A stretch of 8,514 nucleotides of DNA from the NCBI GenBank assembly GCA_904501675.1, contig CAJGCL010000084.1, positions 1-8,514 on the forward strand. The letters run 5' to 3'. Positions 7,205 through 8,514 of the stretch are shown piece after piece (the stretch's first letter is position 1; every line of letters starts with the position of its first letter). This DNA is from Clostridiaceae bacterium (GTDB lineage Bacteria > Bacillota > Clostridia > Oscillospirales > Acutalibacteraceae). Under the pieces are notes generated by a model. It did no database searches. It was not told the origin of the DNA and worked only from the letters and a program-made list of their open reading frames with translations. The translations under genes were made by a program, and so were the position numbers.

Positions 7205-8113
7205 TCAACCTTTCGTAACAACAGTTTCTGCTGACTTTACTTTCTTCTCAAAAAAAGAAGTGAAATTCACGATAAATAAAAGTGCATATGCAACCCACAT
7301 AGGAAGATTCTCAATAAACGCGCTCTTGCCAACAGTTACCAAAAGAACAAGCATAAGCACAAGTACAGCTATAAAAACAATAGTTGCAATTATGTATTTT
7401 TTATCTTTTTCTCTGCATTTGTGGAAGAGAAAAATAATAACGCCTGTAGCACCTAAAAATGCAAAAATAAGAGCAGTTGCCCAATGAGAAATACAACGAG
7501 GTGTCATAACAAGATCCAGTCCTGCTGACGGCACGTTTATTGTAACGTAAATTGCAGCACAACCTAATGACGTAACAACTACACCCGCTTTACCCTTATA
7601 GCTGTTCTTACGATACATATAAAGTGTATTTGTAAATATAGACAAAGAAGCGAGAACGCCCCAGAGTTTGAAATACCAAGGGTAACGAAGACCTAGCATA
7701 CTTGCGGTTACGTCGGTAAGGATATTACCAAACTGATGTGGGAAATCTAAAAAGCCATACCAGGTAATGAAAACAAAGCCAATAATTAAGTTAATAGCAC
7801 AAAATACGGTTGTAGCTTTAGTTAAAATTTCTGCAAAAAGAATCTTTTTAACAAAAACAGCATAAAGCAACATCAAAACCGTTGATGCGATAACCCACAA
7901 CCAATAAACCCCTGCATTTGAATAGAGTGGTTCATAAAGCACTCCATCGAATTTTGCAATAAAATCTTCTGCAGGTAAAGCCATATCAGCATCTGTGGGA
8001 ATTATGTACTGAAAACTATCCCATTTCATAAAAAGAGCCATCCATATGCCGTAGACAGCGGTTATAATCCCCCATAACCATGTATATGCTTTCAGCGTTT
8101 TTTTATCTTCCAT
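7205..8113 (-). CDS. Multi-pass membrane protein of unknown function
   Basis: I do not recognise the family. From Met at 8113 it has 302 residues and about eight hydrophobic helices (near 13-30, 67-89, 99-121, 149-167, 176-194, 210-232, 240-262, 270-288). A roughly 36-residue loop between helices 1 and 2 is rich in Asp, Pro and Tyr, and the C-terminal tail is Lys-rich. Helices 3-5 are separated by loops carrying W-Y-G-F-L-D-F-P-H at 118-126 and Y-P-W-Y-F-K-L-W at 144-151. No transporter signature or ATP-binding motif is seen. It is the first gene of the operon and ends at the oxidoreductase start. Start choice is uncertain: an in-frame ATG at 8146 would add 11 residues (M-I-S-T-K-Y-Y...), but neither start has a good Shine-Dalgarno. 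M-E-D-K-K-T-L-K at 8113 looks the more natural N-terminus, with GGATG/GGTG just upstream. Confidence 0.75.
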   Translation of the reverse strand: MEDKKTLKAYTWLWGIITAVYGIWMALFMKWDSFQYIIPTDADMALPAEDFIAKFDGVLYEPLYSNAGVYWLWVIASTVLMLLYAVFVKKILFAEILTKATTVFCAINLIIGFVFITWYGFLDFPHQFGNILTDVTASMLGLRYPWYFKLWGVLASLSIFTNTLYMYRKNSYKGKAGVVVTSLGCAAIYVTINVPSAGLDLVMTPRCISHWATALIFAFLGATGVIIFLFHKCREKDKKYIIATIVFIAVLVLMLVLLVTVGKSAFIENLPMWVAYALLFIVNFTSFFEKKVKSAETVVTKG

Positions 8114-8204
8114 AACACCACATCCATAATATTTTGTAGAAATCATAAAATCAATACCACAACATAGATTTCAGTACCCAAACTAATCCTTGAGAAACAT
8201 ATAT

Positions 8205-8233
8205 ATTTTAGCATATAGCAAAATATGTGTAAA
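8205..8233 (-). promoter_or_regulatory. Predicted promoter of the four-gene operon
   Basis: On the - strand TTTACA (8233-8228), a 17-base spacer and TAAAAT (8210-8205) make a good sigma-A-type promoter. It would start transcription near 8198, leaving a leader of about 50-85 bases before the membrane-protein start. It lies in the 187-base gap shared with the divergent tRNA gene. I see no operator-like dyad in that gap. Confidence 0.65.
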
Positions 8234-8276
8234 TATAAACATTGTTAATTTTTATAAATTAATGCATAAAAAAGTC

Positions 8277-8305
8277 TTGACAACATATAATTATAGTGTT
8301 ATAAT
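8277..8305 (+). promoter_or_regulatory. Full-consensus promoter of the initiator tRNA gene
   Basis: TTGACA (8277-8282), a 17-base spacer and TATAAT (8300-8305) match the sigma-70/sigma-A consensus at all twelve positions. Transcription should start near 8312, giving a leader of about 20 bases to be trimmed by RNase P before the tRNA. Confidence 0.9.
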
Positions 8306-8333
8306 CATCAAGCACTCGAGAGAGCGTATATAT

Positions 8334-8411
<78 letters not shown>

Positions 8412-8413
8412 AT

Positions 8414-8448
8414 AAATACAGGATACCAAATGGTATCCTGTATTTTTT
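8414..8448 (+). terminator. Rho-independent terminator of the tRNA gene
   Basis: A perfect 14-bp stem (8414-8427 with 8432-8445) with loop AAAT is followed by T's through 8448, three of which belong to the stem. It begins three bases after the encoded CCA. Confidence 0.92.
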
Positions 8449-8463
8449 CGTTTCAGATAGATT

Positions 8464-8514
8464 TTGCCCCTGACCGCCGGGTTCCCGGGGCAACACGCGC
8501 GACCGCGTCCTGTG
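8464..8514. other. GC-rich, hairpin-forming tail of unknown nature
   Basis: The last ~50 bases switch abruptly from AT-rich to strongly GC-rich. CCGGG-TT-CCCGG (8477-8488) lies within GCCCC...GGGGC (8466-8470 and 8487-8491; the arms compete), and ACGCG-CGAC-CGCGT (8495-8508) forms a second small hairpin. No convincing coding frame or T-tract is visible before the window ends. It may be the edge of a structured RNA, a repeat, or foreign or misjoined sequence. Confidence 0.4.

Noticed and set aside
7077..7487. 136-residue + strand frame across the oxidoreductase/membrane-protein junction
   Set aside because: It is antisense to two well-supported overlapping genes, and its Ser/Thr/Ile-rich composition is typical of a shadow frame.

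Overview
The window looks like a chromosomal fragment of an AT-rich, anaerobic Gram-positive bacterium. A clostridial relative, perhaps a gut Ruminococcaceae/Oscillospiraceae type, fits best. The evidence is a BspA-like leucine-rich-repeat surface protein, a class A flavodiiron protein typical of strict anaerobes, an L-box lysine riboswitch, strong Shine-Dalgarno sites and consensus sigma-A-type promoters. The species cannot be named from this sequence. No mobile element, CRISPR array, phage gene or toxin-antitoxin module is visible.

Layout. (1) 2-1738, + strand: the 3' part of a large surface or secreted protein with 23-residue BspA-type repeats followed by three fibronectin-III-like domains. 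(2) 1751-1792: an 18-bp perfect hairpin between convergent genes that can serve as terminator for both strands. (3) 1792-4255, - strand: a lysine-biosynthesis operon, promoter > lysine riboswitch > terminator > dapA > lysA, with dapA and lysA overlapping by an ATGA. (4) 4325-8233, - strand: a tightly packed four-gene operon (promoter > multi-pass membrane protein of unknown family > Gfo/Idh/MocA oxidoreductase > endonuclease/exonuclease/phosphatase-family hydrolase > flavodiiron protein > hairpin). (5) 8277-8448, + strand: a divergent initiator tRNA-Met gene with a full-consensus promoter and a strong terminator. (6) A GC-rich, hairpin-forming tail of about 50 bases runs off the window end.

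How the parts work together. DapA and LysA catalyse the first committed step and the last step of the diaminopimelate/lysine pathway, and the riboswitch lets free lysine stop transcription before dapA. The flavodiiron protein should reduce O2 (or NO) to protect anaerobic metabolism. Its operon partners suggest sugar or cyclitol redox and a phosphodiesterase or phosphatase activity, but no shared pathway can be read from the sequence.

This is mostly ordinary core-genome content. The items most worth checking are the complete three-state riboswitch, an apparent extra nucleotide in the T arm of the initiator tRNA, the unexplained four-gene operon with its unrecognised membrane protein, and the GC-rich tail.
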